Assembly (NCBI GenBank): GCA_903918315.1
Contig: CAIXEA010000116.1
Span: 1-53,738, forward strand
From: an uncultured Acetobacteraceae bacterium
GTDB lineage: Bacteria; Pseudomonadota; Alphaproteobacteria; Acetobacterales; Acetobacteraceae
Reading direction: 5' to 3'
DNA length: 53,738 nucleotides
A program made the position numbers and the translations under genes. The notes below the pieces were generated by a model. The model made no database searches. It saw only the letters and a program-made list of their open reading frames with translations, and was not told the origin of the DNA. This document shows, piece after piece, positions 32,391 to 40,820 of the stretch. Every line of letters starts with the position of its first letter. Within the stretch, counting starts at the first letter, position 1.

Positions 32391-32409
32391 ATGAGGGCAT
32401 CGCGCAACC

Positions 32410-33024
32410 ATGACCAAGCGCGCCGAAAGCAAGTACAAGATCAACCGCCGCCTGGGCGCCAATCTCTGGGGCCGCCCCAAGTCCCCCGTCAACAAGCGGG
32501 AATACGGCCCCGGCCAGCACGGCCAGCGCCGCAAGAAGCCCACCGACTTCGGCACCCAGCTGATGGCGAAGCAGAAGCTCAAGGGCTACTACGGCAATAT
32601 CGGCGAAAAGCAGTTCTACAAGTATTACGAGGAAGCGGTCCGCCGGAAGGGCGACACCTCCGAAAACCTGATCGAATTGCTGGAACGCCGGCTCGACGCC
32701 GTGTGCTACCGCATGAAGTTCGCGGTCACGCCGTTCGCTTCGCGCCAGTTCGTCAACCACGGCCATCTGACCGTGAACGGCAAGCGCGTGAACATCCCGT
32801 CCTACCAGGTGCGCGATAACGACGTGATCGAGGTCAAGGAACGCTCCAAGCAGCTGGCGGTCGTCCTCGACGCGACCCAGAGCACCGAGCGTGACGTTCC
32901 CGAATATCTGGAAGTCGATCACCGCGCCATGAAGGGCCGCTTCGCCCGCGCGCCGAAGCTGTCCGATGTGCCGTATCCGGTGCAGATGGAACCGAACCTG
33001 GTGGTCGAGTTCTACTCGCGCTAA
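32410..33024 (+). CDS. rpsD: 30S ribosomal protein S4
   Basis: The 204-residue protein starts [20 protein letters not shown] and is the cysteine-free (C-minus) form without an N-terminal zinc finger. [21 protein letters not shown] and the S4 RNA-binding domain [13 protein letters not shown] through [24 protein letters not shown] (residues about 95-140) are unmistakable. S4 nucleates 30S assembly on 16S rRNA and often controls its own synthesis. It is a single-gene transcription unit here, with a strong promoter, a structured leader and a terminator. This differs from the alpha operon location found in gammaproteobacteria. Confidence 0.98.
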   Translation: MTKRAESKYKINRRLGANLWGRPKSPVNKREYGPGQHGQRRKKPTDFGTQLMAKQKLKGYYGNIGEKQFYKYYEEAVRRKGDTSENLIELLERRLDAVCYRMKFAVTPFASRQFVNHGHLTVNGKRVNIPSYQVRDNDVIEVKERSKQLAVVLDATQSTERDVPEYLEVDHRAMKGRFARAPKLSDVPYPVQMEPNLVVEFYSR

Positions 33025-33048
33025 CCGGTTCCACCGCGACGTTCGATC

Positions 33049-33085
33049 AGGGCCGCCTGGGGTTATCCCGGGCGGCCCTTTTCTT
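33049..33085 (+). terminator. Intrinsic terminator of rpsD
   Basis: AGGGCCGCC and GGCGGCCCT form a 9-bp GC stem around a loop that itself pairs (GGGGTTATCCC), followed directly by TTTTCTTT. It lies 25 bases after the rpsD stop and is a classic rho-independent terminator. Confidence 0.88.
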
Positions 33086-33181
33086 TGCCTGGAACCCCAG
33101 CACACGCGGTCTCGCGCGTTGCATCCTCTCCCCCATTGCGCCACGCTCCGCCTCAACACGGCATAAACAGGGGAGGCAAAC

Positions 33182-34543
33182 ATGGCAGGCGCGCTACCGC
33201 TCACGCCCGGGATCATCGGGCGGGCCATCGATCAGGCGAAGCTCACGAATCCGATGCGCTTCATCGTCGCGGTCGCCGCGGCTGGTTACTTCTTCGATTC
33301 CTTCGACATCGTCATCCTGTCCTACGCCCTCCCCAGTATCGGCAAGGAATTCCATCTCACCCCGCAGCAGATCGGCTTTATCGGCTCCGCCGGCCTGGCC
33401 GGCATGGGCGTTGGCTCCTGGATCTGGGGCTGGATCGCCGATCGGTGGGGGCGGCGGCTGGTATTTGCGGGCACGGTGCTGATGTTCTCGGTGTTCACCG
33501 GCGTCACCGGCCTCGCCTTCTCCGTCGGCTTCATCATCGGGGCGCGCTTTCTGACCGGCCTCGGCCTGGGCGGCATGGTGCCGATCGACGCGGCGCTGGT
33601 GGCGGAATTCGCGCCGGCGCGGATCCGGGGGCGGGTGCTGGCCTCATTGCCGCTGTGCTGGCCGATGGGCATCTTCGCCGCCGCCGGGGTCAGCCTGGCC
33701 GTGGTTCCCACCATCGGCTGGCGCTGGCTGTTCGTCATCGGAGTCGCCCCCGCGATCCTGTCCTTCATCATCCGCAAGGGCATCCCGGAATCGCCGCGCT
33801 GGCTGTCCGACCAGGGCAGGCATGAGGAAGCGCGCCAGTCGCTGCACTATGTCGGCGTCACCGATGCGGCACTGGAACGGGCACGGGCGGAAATCGCCGC
33901 CCTCCCCGTCGCGATCGAGGCGCCGGCGCCGAAAGTGCGCGATCTGCTGACCCGGCCGTACGCGCGGCGGATGGTACAGACCTGGACGATGTGGTATTTC
34001 TCCAACTTCGCCTCCACCGCCTTCAGCGTCTGGCTGCCGACGATTTACGCGCGGTATTACCACATCGAAATCACCCGCACGCTGCAATACACCTTCATCA
34101 TCGCCGGCACCTCGGTGGTCGGGCGCATCTGCGCGTTCTCATTGATAGACATACTCGGGCGCAAGCCGCTGATCGTGACGGGGTATTGCGTGGCCGCCTG
34201 TTCGGCGTTGATGTTCACCCAGGCCTCGACCGAGACGTCGTTGCTGCTGGTGGCGATGTGCTACGCCTTCTTCGCCGATGTGGGCTCGCTGGCGATGACG
34301 GTCTACACGCCGGAGGTGTTTCCGGTGCGCATTCGCGGCCTCGCGGCCTCGGCAGCGATGGGGGTTGGCCGCTTCGGCGGCATGACCGCGCCCATCGTCA
34401 TCGGCCTGATCATCAGCCCGGAGACCATCTATTACGTCTGGTGCCTGATGGCGGGGGCACAGTTCCTGGCCTCCGGCCTGTCATTGTGGCTGGCGCGCGA
34501 AACCCGCGGCCGCAATCTGGAGATCGCGGCCGCCGTCGTGTGA
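33182..34543 (+). CDS. MFS transporter, sugar porter / aromatic acid:H+ symporter type
   Basis: The 453-residue protein has 12 predicted helices. The GxxxDRxGRR motif is WGWIADRWGRRLVF (residues about 82-95), followed by RFLTGLGLGGMVPIDAALVAEF in helix 4 and IPESPRWL before the central loop. The second-half equivalent is DILGRKPL, then YTPEVFPVRIRGLAAS. This is the metabolite:H+ symporter/sugar-porter group. The substrate may be an aromatic or dicarboxylic acid or a sugar, and cannot be fixed from sequence. GGGGAGG lies 5 bases before the ATG. Confidence 0.87.
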   Translation: MAGALPLTPGIIGRAIDQAKLTNPMRFIVAVAAAGYFFDSFDIVILSYALPSIGKEFHLTPQQIGFIGSAGLAGMGVGSWIWGWIADRWGRRLVFAGTVLMFSVFTGVTGLAFSVGFIIGARFLTGLGLGGMVPIDAALVAEFAPARIRGRVLASLPLCWPMGIFAAAGVSLAVVPTIGWRWLFVIGVAPAILSFIIRKGIPESPRWLSDQGRHEEARQSLHYVGVTDAALERARAEIAALPVAIEAPAPKVRDLLTRPYARRMVQTWTMWYFSNFASTAFSVWLPTIYARYYHIEITRTLQYTFIIAGTSVVGRICAFSLIDILGRKPLIVTGYCVAACSALMFTQASTETSLLLVAMCYAFFADVGSLAMTVYTPEVFPVRIRGLAASAAMGVGRFGGMTAPIVIGLIISPETIYYVWCLMAGAQFLASGLSLWLARETRGRNLEIAAAVV

Positions 34544-34557
34544 CGGGGAAGGAAGGC

Positions 34558-34644
34558 GAGGGGCTCACGCCCCTTCCCACCCCCAAACAAATAAAGGGAT
34601 TCCAAAGGCGTGCCTTTGGCGGGGTCCAGGGGCGGAGCCCTTGG
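34558..34644. repeat. Tandem-hairpin intergenic repeat
   Basis: Three stem-loops stand in a row: GAGGGGC/GCCCCTT (34558-34576), the perfect CCAAAGGC-GT-GCCTTTGG (34602-34619) and CCAGGGGC/GCCCTTGG (34626-34644). The wording GGGGTCCAGGGGCGGAGCCC is of a kind repeated between genes in Acetobacteraceae. It separates the MFS gene from the hydrolase gene. Confidence 0.6.
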
Positions 34645-34697
34645 CCTTGCCTCCCTTCACCCGATTGCCCTACCAGCAAAGCGAAGGAGTCTCAGCC

Positions 34698-35537
34698 ATG
34701 CCGATCATGCGGGTTCGCGGTGTTGATATCGTCTATGAGGTATTGGGCGACCATGGCCCCTGGGTCACCGTCACCCCCGGCGGGCGGCGTGGCATCGCCG
34801 GGGAACGCGCCCTGGGCGCCCTCATCGCCGAAGCCGGCTTCCGGGTTCTGCTGCATGATCGGCGCAATGTCGGTGCCTCCGGCATCGCGCTGACGGGCGA
34901 GTCTGAAGGCATGGAACAGGCCGAGGACCTGCTCGGCCTGCTGCGCGGTCTGCGCACCGGCCCGGTCTTCGTGGCCGGCTGCTCATCGGGGGCGCGCATG
35001 TCGCTGCTGCTGGCGCGCCAGCACCCGGAAGCCGTGAAGGCGCTGCTGCTCTGGCGGGTCACCGGCGGGCCTTATGCGGCGCGGCGCCTCGCTTACAACT
35101 ACTATGAGCAATATCTCGAAGCCGTCGAAAGCGGCGGTATCGAGGCCGTGTGCCGGACCGAGCATTTCGCCGCCATGATCGAAGCCAATCCGGCCAACCG
35201 TGAGACACTGCACGAGATGGGCGCGGCCCGGTTCACTGAAGGCATGCAGCGCTGGCTCGCCTCCTTCCGCCGTGACGCCGACTACCCCGTCGCCGGCCTC
35301 AGCCCGACCGAGATGCGGCAGATGTCGATGCCCGCCATCGTCATCCCCGGCAACGATCGCGTCCACCCCGCCGCCGGCGCGCAGGCCGCGCATCGCCTGC
35401 TGCCGTTCAGCATCTATCGGGAGGTGCTGACCAACGTGGTGGAAGCCGATGTCGATTTCGACGGCTGGGCCGCCAAAACCGGCTCCCTGGCCGCGCACTT
35501 CATCGACTTCCTGCGGGCCTGCAACCGGGCCCTTTGA
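34698..35537 (+). CDS. Alpha/beta hydrolase
   Basis: The ATG at 34698 (MPIMRVRGVDIVYEVLGDHG) has AAGGAG upstream. The 279-residue protein has an alpha/beta-hydrolase fold: HDRRNVGASG, the nucleophile elbow VAGCSSGARMSL (GxSxG with Ser around residue 98), and PAIVIPGNDRVHPAAGAQ, which contains the acid region. It probably hydrolyses an ester or a carbon-carbon bond in a small molecule. The catalytic histidine normally near the C terminus is not obvious in ITERLTN-type positions, so activity needs checking. Its stop overlaps the following membrane-protein start. Confidence 0.8.
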   Translation: MPIMRVRGVDIVYEVLGDHGPWVTVTPGGRRGIAGERALGALIAEAGFRVLLHDRRNVGASGIALTGESEGMEQAEDLLGLLRGLRTGPVFVAGCSSGARMSLLLARQHPEAVKALLLWRVTGGPYAARRLAYNYYEQYLEAVESGGIEAVCRTEHFAAMIEANPANRETLHEMGAARFTEGMQRWLASFRRDADYPVAGLSPTEMRQMSMPAIVIPGNDRVHPAAGAQAAHRLLPFSIYREVLTNVVEADVDFDGWAAKTGSLAAHFIDFLRACNRAL

Positions 35538-36940
35538 TGCGCCCTGGCGAACGGCGGCGCGGTCTGGCCGCCGCCGTCATCGGCATGACGGTTTGGTATG
35601 GCGTGCTGGAGCGCGTGCTCCAACACCGGGCCTATGGGTTGTTCGAGCCGGCTTTGCTGGGCCAGGCCTTTCGCTCCATGGCCGAACATCTGATCGCCGG
35701 CCGCTTCGACATCGATCCCGAGGCGATCGATTTCGAGGCATTCATCGTCGGCGACCGCACCCTGTCCTATTTCGGGATCTTCTGCGCCCTGCTGCGCCTG
35801 CCGCTGCTGGCGGTCCCGGCGCTGCACGCGCTGGACATCACCCGCCTGTCCTGCCTGATCGCGGTGGTGCTCGGCGGCTGGTTCCAGCTGCGCGCCTTGC
35901 TGCTGGTTCACGACCACGCCCCGCCGGGTCCCCGGCGGGACTGGCTCACGGCGGCGCTGGCGGTCTGCATCCTGCTGGGCGGGCAGCAGATCCAGTTCCT
36001 CCGCCACTCGATCTATCAGGAGATCGTGGATTGGGCCGATGCCTTGTCCATGGGATTCGTCTTCCTGGCACTGCGCGGGCTGCTGCGTGATCGTGGCTTC
36101 GATGCCCGCACCCTGGCCGGCATGGCCGTCTGCGCCGGCCTCGCGCTGCTCGACCGGGTCTCCTTCGGGATCGGCCTTTACGCGGCGCTGGGCCTGCTGC
36201 TGTTGACCCAATGGCGGCACCCGCGACGGGCGGTCCCGGCGGTGCTGCTGCTGACAGGATTCATGGTTGCGACCGGGGTGGTGAATGCCGGCCGCTGGGG
36301 CAACCCGCTGACCTTCGCCGATTTCACCACATATGCGCTGGATCAGGATGTCTACCCCGAGCGCCTCGGCCGCCTGTCGGCCTATGGCACCTTCAATCTC
36401 CGCCGCCTCGGGATCGGACTCAGCTACTATGTGCTGCCGATCTGGACCTGGGTCCGGGCGGATGGGTCACTGCTGTTCGCGGAGGCGCAGATCGCGATGA
36501 TCGATGCGATGGAGCTGCCGGCGGGTTGTTTTCCGGTGACGGATCCGTTGCTGGCCGGGTTGGCGGTGGTGGGGGTATGGGCGAGCGTGAGGGACCGGCA
36601 GCGGGCATCCAGGGGCCTGGCCCTGCTCCTCGGCCTCTCGGTGCCACCGCTGTTGATGCTGTGCGCGATCAGCATGGCCTGGCGCTATCGGATGGAGTTT
36701 TACCCTTTCCTCGTCCTCGCGGCGCTGGTCGGGGTGCAGGCCCTGTGCCGAACCGGCGCGCCCCCCTTCAGCCGCCGCGCCAAAACCGCCATCGCCGCCG
36801 CAGTCGTCGTCAGTGTCGTCGCCTCCCACGGCATGGCGGCGCTCTACGCCGTCTCCCCCTGGGGTTCGGCCGAACAATACATCGCCAAGGACGGCTGGTT
36901 CGGAACCTATGCGCCCAGGCTGATCGCCGGGCATGACTAG
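35537..36940 (+). CDS. Multipass membrane protein, unknown (GT-C-like topology)
   Basis: The ATG at 35537 overlaps the hydrolase stop (TGATG). A TTG one codon earlier is also possible. The 467-residue protein has about nine hydrophobic segments spread over its length, with a long first extracytoplasmic loop (HLIAGRFDIDPEAIDFEAF) carrying several acidic residues. This layout is seen in polytopic glycosyltransferases. MAWRYRMEFYPFLVLAALVGV near the C terminus resembles the R-x-E/x-P segment in such enzymes. No family is firmly recognised. It is likely co-transcribed with the hydrolase and possibly prfC. Confidence 0.65.
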   Translation: MRPGERRRGLAAAVIGMTVWYGVLERVLQHRAYGLFEPALLGQAFRSMAEHLIAGRFDIDPEAIDFEAFIVGDRTLSYFGIFCALLRLPLLAVPALHALDITRLSCLIAVVLGGWFQLRALLLVHDHAPPGPRRDWLTAALAVCILLGGQQIQFLRHSIYQEIVDWADALSMGFVFLALRGLLRDRGFDARTLAGMAVCAGLALLDRVSFGIGLYAALGLLLLTQWRHPRRAVPAVLLLTGFMVATGVVNAGRWGNPLTFADFTTYALDQDVYPERLGRLSAYGTFNLRRLGIGLSYYVLPIWTWVRADGSLLFAEAQIAMIDAMELPAGCFPVTDPLLAGLAVVGVWASVRDRQRASRGLALLLGLSVPPLLMLCAISMAWRYRMEFYPFLVLAALVGVQALCRTGAPPFSRRAKTAIAAAVVVSVVASHGMAALYAVSPWGSAEQYIAKDGWFGTYAPRLIAGHD

Positions 36941-36967
36941 GGCGGCGGCATCCTCTATAGGCACGGC

Positions 36968-38521
36968 ATGACCGAGCCAAATACCAATCCCATGGGCGAG
37001 ATCGCCCGCCGCCGCACCTTCGCGATCATTTCCCACCCCGATGCCGGCAAGACCACGCTGACCGAGCATCTGCTGCGCGCCGGCGGGGCGATCCAGCTTG
37101 CCGGCAATGTGCGCGCCAAGGGTGAACGCCGGCGCACGCGGTCGGACTGGATGGGGATCGAGCGGGATCGCGGCATTTCCGTCGTCACCTCGGTGATGAC
37201 GTTTGAGCATCAGGGCTGCGTCTTCAACCTGCTCGACACGCCGGGCCATGAAGACTTCTCCGAGGACACCTACCGCACCCTGACCGCTGTCGATTCCGCC
37301 GTCATGGTGATCGACGCCGCCAAGGGGATCGAGGCGCGGACCCGCAAGCTGTTCGAAATCTGCCGCCTGCGCGACATCCCCATCATCACCTTCATCAACA
37401 AAATGGACCGCGAAGCCCGCGACCCGATCGAGTTGCTGGATGAGGTGTCGAACGCCCTGGCGCTGGACACCTCCCCCGTCACCTGGCCCATCGGCCGCGC
37501 TTCCGACTTCGCCGGCACCTATGACCTGCGCAAGCGCGACATGCGCCTGATCGCGCCGCTGGAGCAATCGGATCGCCGCCTGCAGGATGTCGCCGATGAG
37601 GTCGACCTGATCCGGGAGGCGCTGCCCGCCTTCGACGTCGAATCCTTCAACGCCGGCCACCTGACCCCGGTCTATTTCGGCAGCGCCATCAAGGGTATCG
37701 GCGTCAGCGACCTGTTGGACGGGCTGGCCGAATACGGCCCCGCGCCGCGCGACCAGCCGGCCGACAAACGCACCGTGCATGCCTCCGATCCCGGCCTGAC
37801 GGCCCTGGTGTTCAAAATCCAGGCGAACATGGACCCCAACCACCGTGACCGTATCGCCTTCGCCCGCGTCTGCTCCGGTCGGCTGGTGCGCGGCATGCGG
37901 CTGAAACAGGTGCGCACCGGCAAATCCATCGCCCTGCACGCACCGCAGTTCTTCTTCGCGCGGGAGCGTGAGATCGCCGACGAAGCCTTCGCAGGCGACG
38001 TCGTCGGCATCCCCAACCACGGCACGCTGCGGATTGGCGACACGCTGACCGAGGGCGAGGACATCAACTTCGTCGGCGTCCCCTATTTCGCCCCCGAAAT
38101 CCTGCGCCGCGTGCGGCTGGATGACGCGATGAAGGCCAAGAAGCTGCGCCAGGCCCTGGTCGAACTGGCCGAGGAAGGCGTCGTGCAGCTGTTCCGCCCG
38201 CAGGACGGTTCGGCGCCGCTGGTAGGCGTCGTCGGGACCCTTCAGCTCGACGTGCTGCAATCGCGTTTGGCCGGAGAATACGGGGTCGGCATCGGCTTCG
38301 AAGCCTCCCCATTCCAACTGGCGCGCTGGGTAACGTCATCGGATCGCACTGCGCTGGCACATTTTATCGGCAATAACCGCACCGCGATGGCCGATGATGT
38401 CGACGGCGACCCGGTCTATCTGGCAAGCTCCGGCTTCATGATGCGCCGCGCCGAGGAACTGGCGCCGACGCTGACATTCCGCGACATTAAGGATGTGCGG
38501 GCGGAGAAAGTGGTTGCCTGA
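36968..38521 (+). CDS. prfC: Peptide chain release factor 3 (RF3)
   Basis: The 517-residue translational GTPase has the G motifs G1 SHPDAGKTTL, the RGISVVTSVM switch I region, LLDTPGHEDFSEDTYRTL (G3), FINKMDREARDP (G4) and a domain-II/III C terminus with VVGTLQLDVLQSRLAGEYGV, typical of RF3. It recycles RF1 and RF2 from the ribosome after termination. Its length is close to the E. coli protein (529 residues). It starts 27 bases after the membrane-protein gene and is followed by a hydrolase gene. Confidence 0.96.
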   Translation: MTEPNTNPMGEIARRRTFAIISHPDAGKTTLTEHLLRAGGAIQLAGNVRAKGERRRTRSDWMGIERDRGISVVTSVMTFEHQGCVFNLLDTPGHEDFSEDTYRTLTAVDSAVMVIDAAKGIEARTRKLFEICRLRDIPIITFINKMDREARDPIELLDEVSNALALDTSPVTWPIGRASDFAGTYDLRKRDMRLIAPLEQSDRRLQDVADEVDLIREALPAFDVESFNAGHLTPVYFGSAIKGIGVSDLLDGLAEYGPAPRDQPADKRTVHASDPGLTALVFKIQANMDPNHRDRIAFARVCSGRLVRGMRLKQVRTGKSIALHAPQFFFAREREIADEAFAGDVVGIPNHGTLRIGDTLTEGEDINFVGVPYFAPEILRRVRLDDAMKAKKLRQALVELAEEGVVQLFRPQDGSAPLVGVVGTLQLDVLQSRLAGEYGVGIGFEASPFQLARWVTSSDRTALAHFIGNNRTAMADDVDGDPVYLASSGFMMRRAEELAPTLTFRDIKDVRAEKVVA

Positions 38522-38558
38522 GCAGCCACGCGCCCGTCACGCCGGACGGGAGCATGGT

Positions 38559-39539
38559 ATGGGCCGACGCTTTATCGTTCTGCTGGCTGTTTTGTTCCTC
38601 GGGATCGTGCCGCGGGCATGGGCGGTTGGCTTCCAATGGGTCAGCGCCCCCAATCCCGACGGTGACGGGCCGCTGAAAGTCGCCGTCTGGTATCCCAGCA
38701 AAACGGCGCCGCTGATCAAACAGATCGGGCCGTTCGAGATGGCCGTGGCGTTCGACGCCCCCATCAGCGGCACACAGCATGGCCTGATCCTGATGTCGCA
38801 CGGCACCGGCGGGATGGCGCTGAATTCGTACGACACCGCGATCGCGCTGGCACAAGCCGGCTATGTGGTCGCCGCCGTGACCCATGCGGGGGACAACTAC
38901 CTCGACCATTCCGTCGCGTTTTCGCAGCAGAATTTCACCGGCCGGGCCAGGCAGATCAGCCGCGTGCTGGATTTCATGCTGCATGACTGGGGCAGCCACG
39001 CCAGCATCGACCCCGCCCGTGTTGGATTCTTCGGTCACTCGGCCGGCGGGACCACCGGGCTCATCGTCGCCGGGGGTGTCGGGGATTGGCAACGCGCCGT
39101 CGCATTCTGCGCGACGCACGGGGATGACTGGGGCTGCCGCCATGCCCGGGACCTGGGCCGCACCGCGGAGCCCGGCGCGCCCACCCGGGTCGCCGGCGCG
39201 GATCCGCGCATCAAGGCGCTGGTGATCGCCGCCCCGGCATTGGCCCATATCTTCGAACCCGCCGGCCTGGTGGCGCTGAAGATCCCCACCCAGCTCTGGG
39301 TCGGCGCGCGGGACGATGTGGTCGTGGACGCGGCGAAGCTGCGCGGCCTGATGGTGCGCAAACCCGATTACCGGCTGATCCCCAATGGCGGTCACTTCGT
39401 GGTTCTGTCGCCCTGTAACGACATTCTGCGCGCCAACGCGCCGGAAATCTGCATCGACCCGCACGGCTTCGATCGGGCACGATTCCTGAAGCGGTTCCAG
39501 CGCGATGTGGTGGCCTTTTACCGGCGGACATTGAAGTAA
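38559..39539 (+). CDS. Secreted alpha/beta hydrolase (dienelactone hydrolase/PAF-acetylhydrolase-like)
   Basis: I choose the ATG at 38559 (MGRRFIVLLAVLFLGIVPRAWA) because it gives a clean signal peptide cleaved after AWA. The 326-residue protein has GLILMSHGTGGMALNSYDT (oxyanion region), GFFGHSAGGTTGL (GxSxG nucleophile), LWVGARDDVVVD (catalytic Asp) and LIPNGGHFVVLSPC (catalytic His), a complete triad. Family members cleave lactones, esters or phospholipid acetyl groups. It would act in the periplasm. Its start is 37 bases after prfC and no terminator intervenes. Confidence 0.83.
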   Translation: MGRRFIVLLAVLFLGIVPRAWAVGFQWVSAPNPDGDGPLKVAVWYPSKTAPLIKQIGPFEMAVAFDAPISGTQHGLILMSHGTGGMALNSYDTAIALAQAGYVVAAVTHAGDNYLDHSVAFSQQNFTGRARQISRVLDFMLHDWGSHASIDPARVGFFGHSAGGTTGLIVAGGVGDWQRAVAFCATHGDDWGCRHARDLGRTAEPGAPTRVAGADPRIKALVIAAPALAHIFEPAGLVALKIPTQLWVGARDDVVVDAAKLRGLMVRKPDYRLIPNGGHFVVLSPCNDILRANAPEICIDPHGFDRARFLKRFQRDVVAFYRRTLK

Positions 39540-39618
39540 CGGCCGCCCCATCGCATCGGCTCTCGACATCGCTCCGCCGGTCGACACACTCTAAAATCGC
39601 AATCGGGAGGATAACGCC

Positions 39619-40074
39619 ATGGCCGGTCTCTATTACGAAGAATTCCACGTCGGGCAGGATTTCGCCCATCCCTGGACCCGCACCGTCACCGAGATGGACA
39701 ATGTCCTGTTCACCTCCATCACCATGAACGTGCAGCCGCTGCATCTGGACGCCGAATTCGCTGCCGGGACGGAGTTCGGCCGACCGCTGGTGAACTCCAT
39801 TTTCACGCTCGGACTGATGGTTGGCGTGACGGTGAACGACACCACTTTGGGGACGACCGTCGGTAATCTGGGATTTTCCGACGTGCGCTTCCCCAAGCCC
39901 GTTTTCGCCGGCGACACGCTGCGCACCCGCACCAAAATTCTCGCCATGCGGGAGAGTAAGTCACGCCCGGACGTGGGCATCGTGGAGTTCGAGCACACCT
40001 GCCTCAATCAACGCGATGAGGTCGTGGCCATTTGCCGGCGGCAGGGCATGATGCGGAAGAAGCCGGCGTCCTGA
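39619..40074 (+). CDS. MaoC-like hot-dog dehydratase
   Basis: The 151-residue protein has the MaoC/R-hydratase fold: YYEEFHVGQDFAHPWTRTVTEMDNVLF, then MNVQPLHLDAEFA with the catalytic HxD-type dyad (the PLHLD motif) and GRPLVNSIFTLGLMVGV. RFPKPVFAGDTLRTRTKIL is the second hot-dog strand block. It hydrates enoyl-CoA to (R)-3-hydroxyacyl-CoA or, in close relatives, mesaconyl/methylmalyl-CoA type substrates. The gene has GGGAGGA upstream and stands alone before a repeat-containing gap. Confidence 0.86.
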   Translation: MAGLYYEEFHVGQDFAHPWTRTVTEMDNVLFTSITMNVQPLHLDAEFAAGTEFGRPLVNSIFTLGLMVGVTVNDTTLGTTVGNLGFSDVRFPKPVFAGDTLRTRTKILAMRESKSRPDVGIVEFEHTCLNQRDEVVAICRRQGMMRKKPAS

Positions 40075-40094
40075 CCCGGCCGAACCCTACTGGA

Positions 40095-40269
40095 TTCACA
40101 CATCTCCGGAAGGATTTTTGCTAGCGCTGCTCTACACCGTCATGGCCCGGCTTGTCCGGGCTACCTATCGCGGCACTATGCGAGCGGCGGTGGCCCGGAC
40201 AAGCCGGGCCATGACGTGTTAGAAGGCCTTTTGTTTGCCGTACGAATTTTCGTTTCCACGATGTGTGAA
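40095..40269. repeat. Nested inverted repeat (REP-like element)
   Basis: A perfect 24-bp inverted pair (40138-40161, CGTCATGGCCCGGCTTGTCC... and 40193-40216) encloses 31 bases. An outer 10-bp pair TTCACACATC/GATGTGTGAA (40095-40104 and 40260-40269) brackets the whole. ATGGCCCGGCTTGTCCGGGC palindromes occur widely in Bradyrhizobium-like and other alphaproteobacterial genomes. It fills the convergent gap between the MaoC and PCuAC genes and may also act as a bidirectional terminator. Confidence 0.8.
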
Positions 40270-40290
40270 CACGGTAGGGCCGAACCGGCC

Positions 40291-40788
40291 CTACCCGCCG
40301 TGCTTGTGTTCCATGTGATCCATGGGCGGCGCCATAGGGGGAAGCGGCGCAACCTTCGCCACCGGGAAATAGAAGGTGACGGGGCCTGCCTTCTCAAAGG
40401 TGAAGGTCACGGGCACCTTCTCATTTTCGCCCAAAGCGCGCTTGAGGCGCATCAGCATCACATGCGTCCCGCCGGGCTTCATCACCACCGTCGAACCGGC
40501 CGCGAAGGACATGGGCTCCACCGAGCGCATGCGCGAAACACCATGATCGTCGGAGGTCTCATGCAGGCTCGCCTGCTCGGCCACGGGTGACGACACGCTC
40601 AGCAGGCGGTCGTCGGCGTCGCGCACCGTGAGCGTGCAATAAGCCGCGCTCATGCCACCCACGATGCCCGAGCGGACCCATGGATTGTTGATGTCGATGC
40701 GCGAGGTCTGCGGCAGTTGCGCCATCGCCGGCCACCAGGCCAGCAGCATGGCCACAAAACCGGCGAAGCGGACGGAACGAGCGGTCAT
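40291..40788 (-). CDS. Periplasmic copper chaperone PCuAC
   Basis: The ATG at 40786-40788 (MTARSVRFAGFVAMLLAWWPAMA) has GAGGA upstream and starts a signal peptide ending AMAQ. The 165-residue product has the PCuAC copper site: SLHETSDDHGVSRM, then about 20 residues, then PGGTHVMLM, giving His/Met and His-x-Met ligands. It carries Cu(I) to the CuA centre of cytochrome oxidase. A C-terminal PPMAPPMDHMEHKHGG tail adds more Met/His ligands. The tail is a common extension. No cytochrome oxidase or SCO genes are adjacent. Confidence 0.9.
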   Translation of the reverse strand: MTARSVRFAGFVAMLLAWWPAMAQLPQTSRIDINNPWVRSGIVGGMSAAYCTLTVRDADDRLLSVSSPVAEQASLHETSDDHGVSRMRSVEPMSFAAGSTVVMKPGGTHVMLMRLKRALGENEKVPVTFTFEKAGPVTFYFPVAKVAPLPPMAPPMDHMEHKHGG

Positions 40789-40820
40789 GGTCGGTATCCT
40801 CGGGTCAGGGTGCGCCCGGT

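Noticed and set aside
36467-38317. 616-codon minus-strand frame opposite prfC
   Set aside because: prfC is unmistakable on the plus strand, and the minus frame shows only shadow composition.
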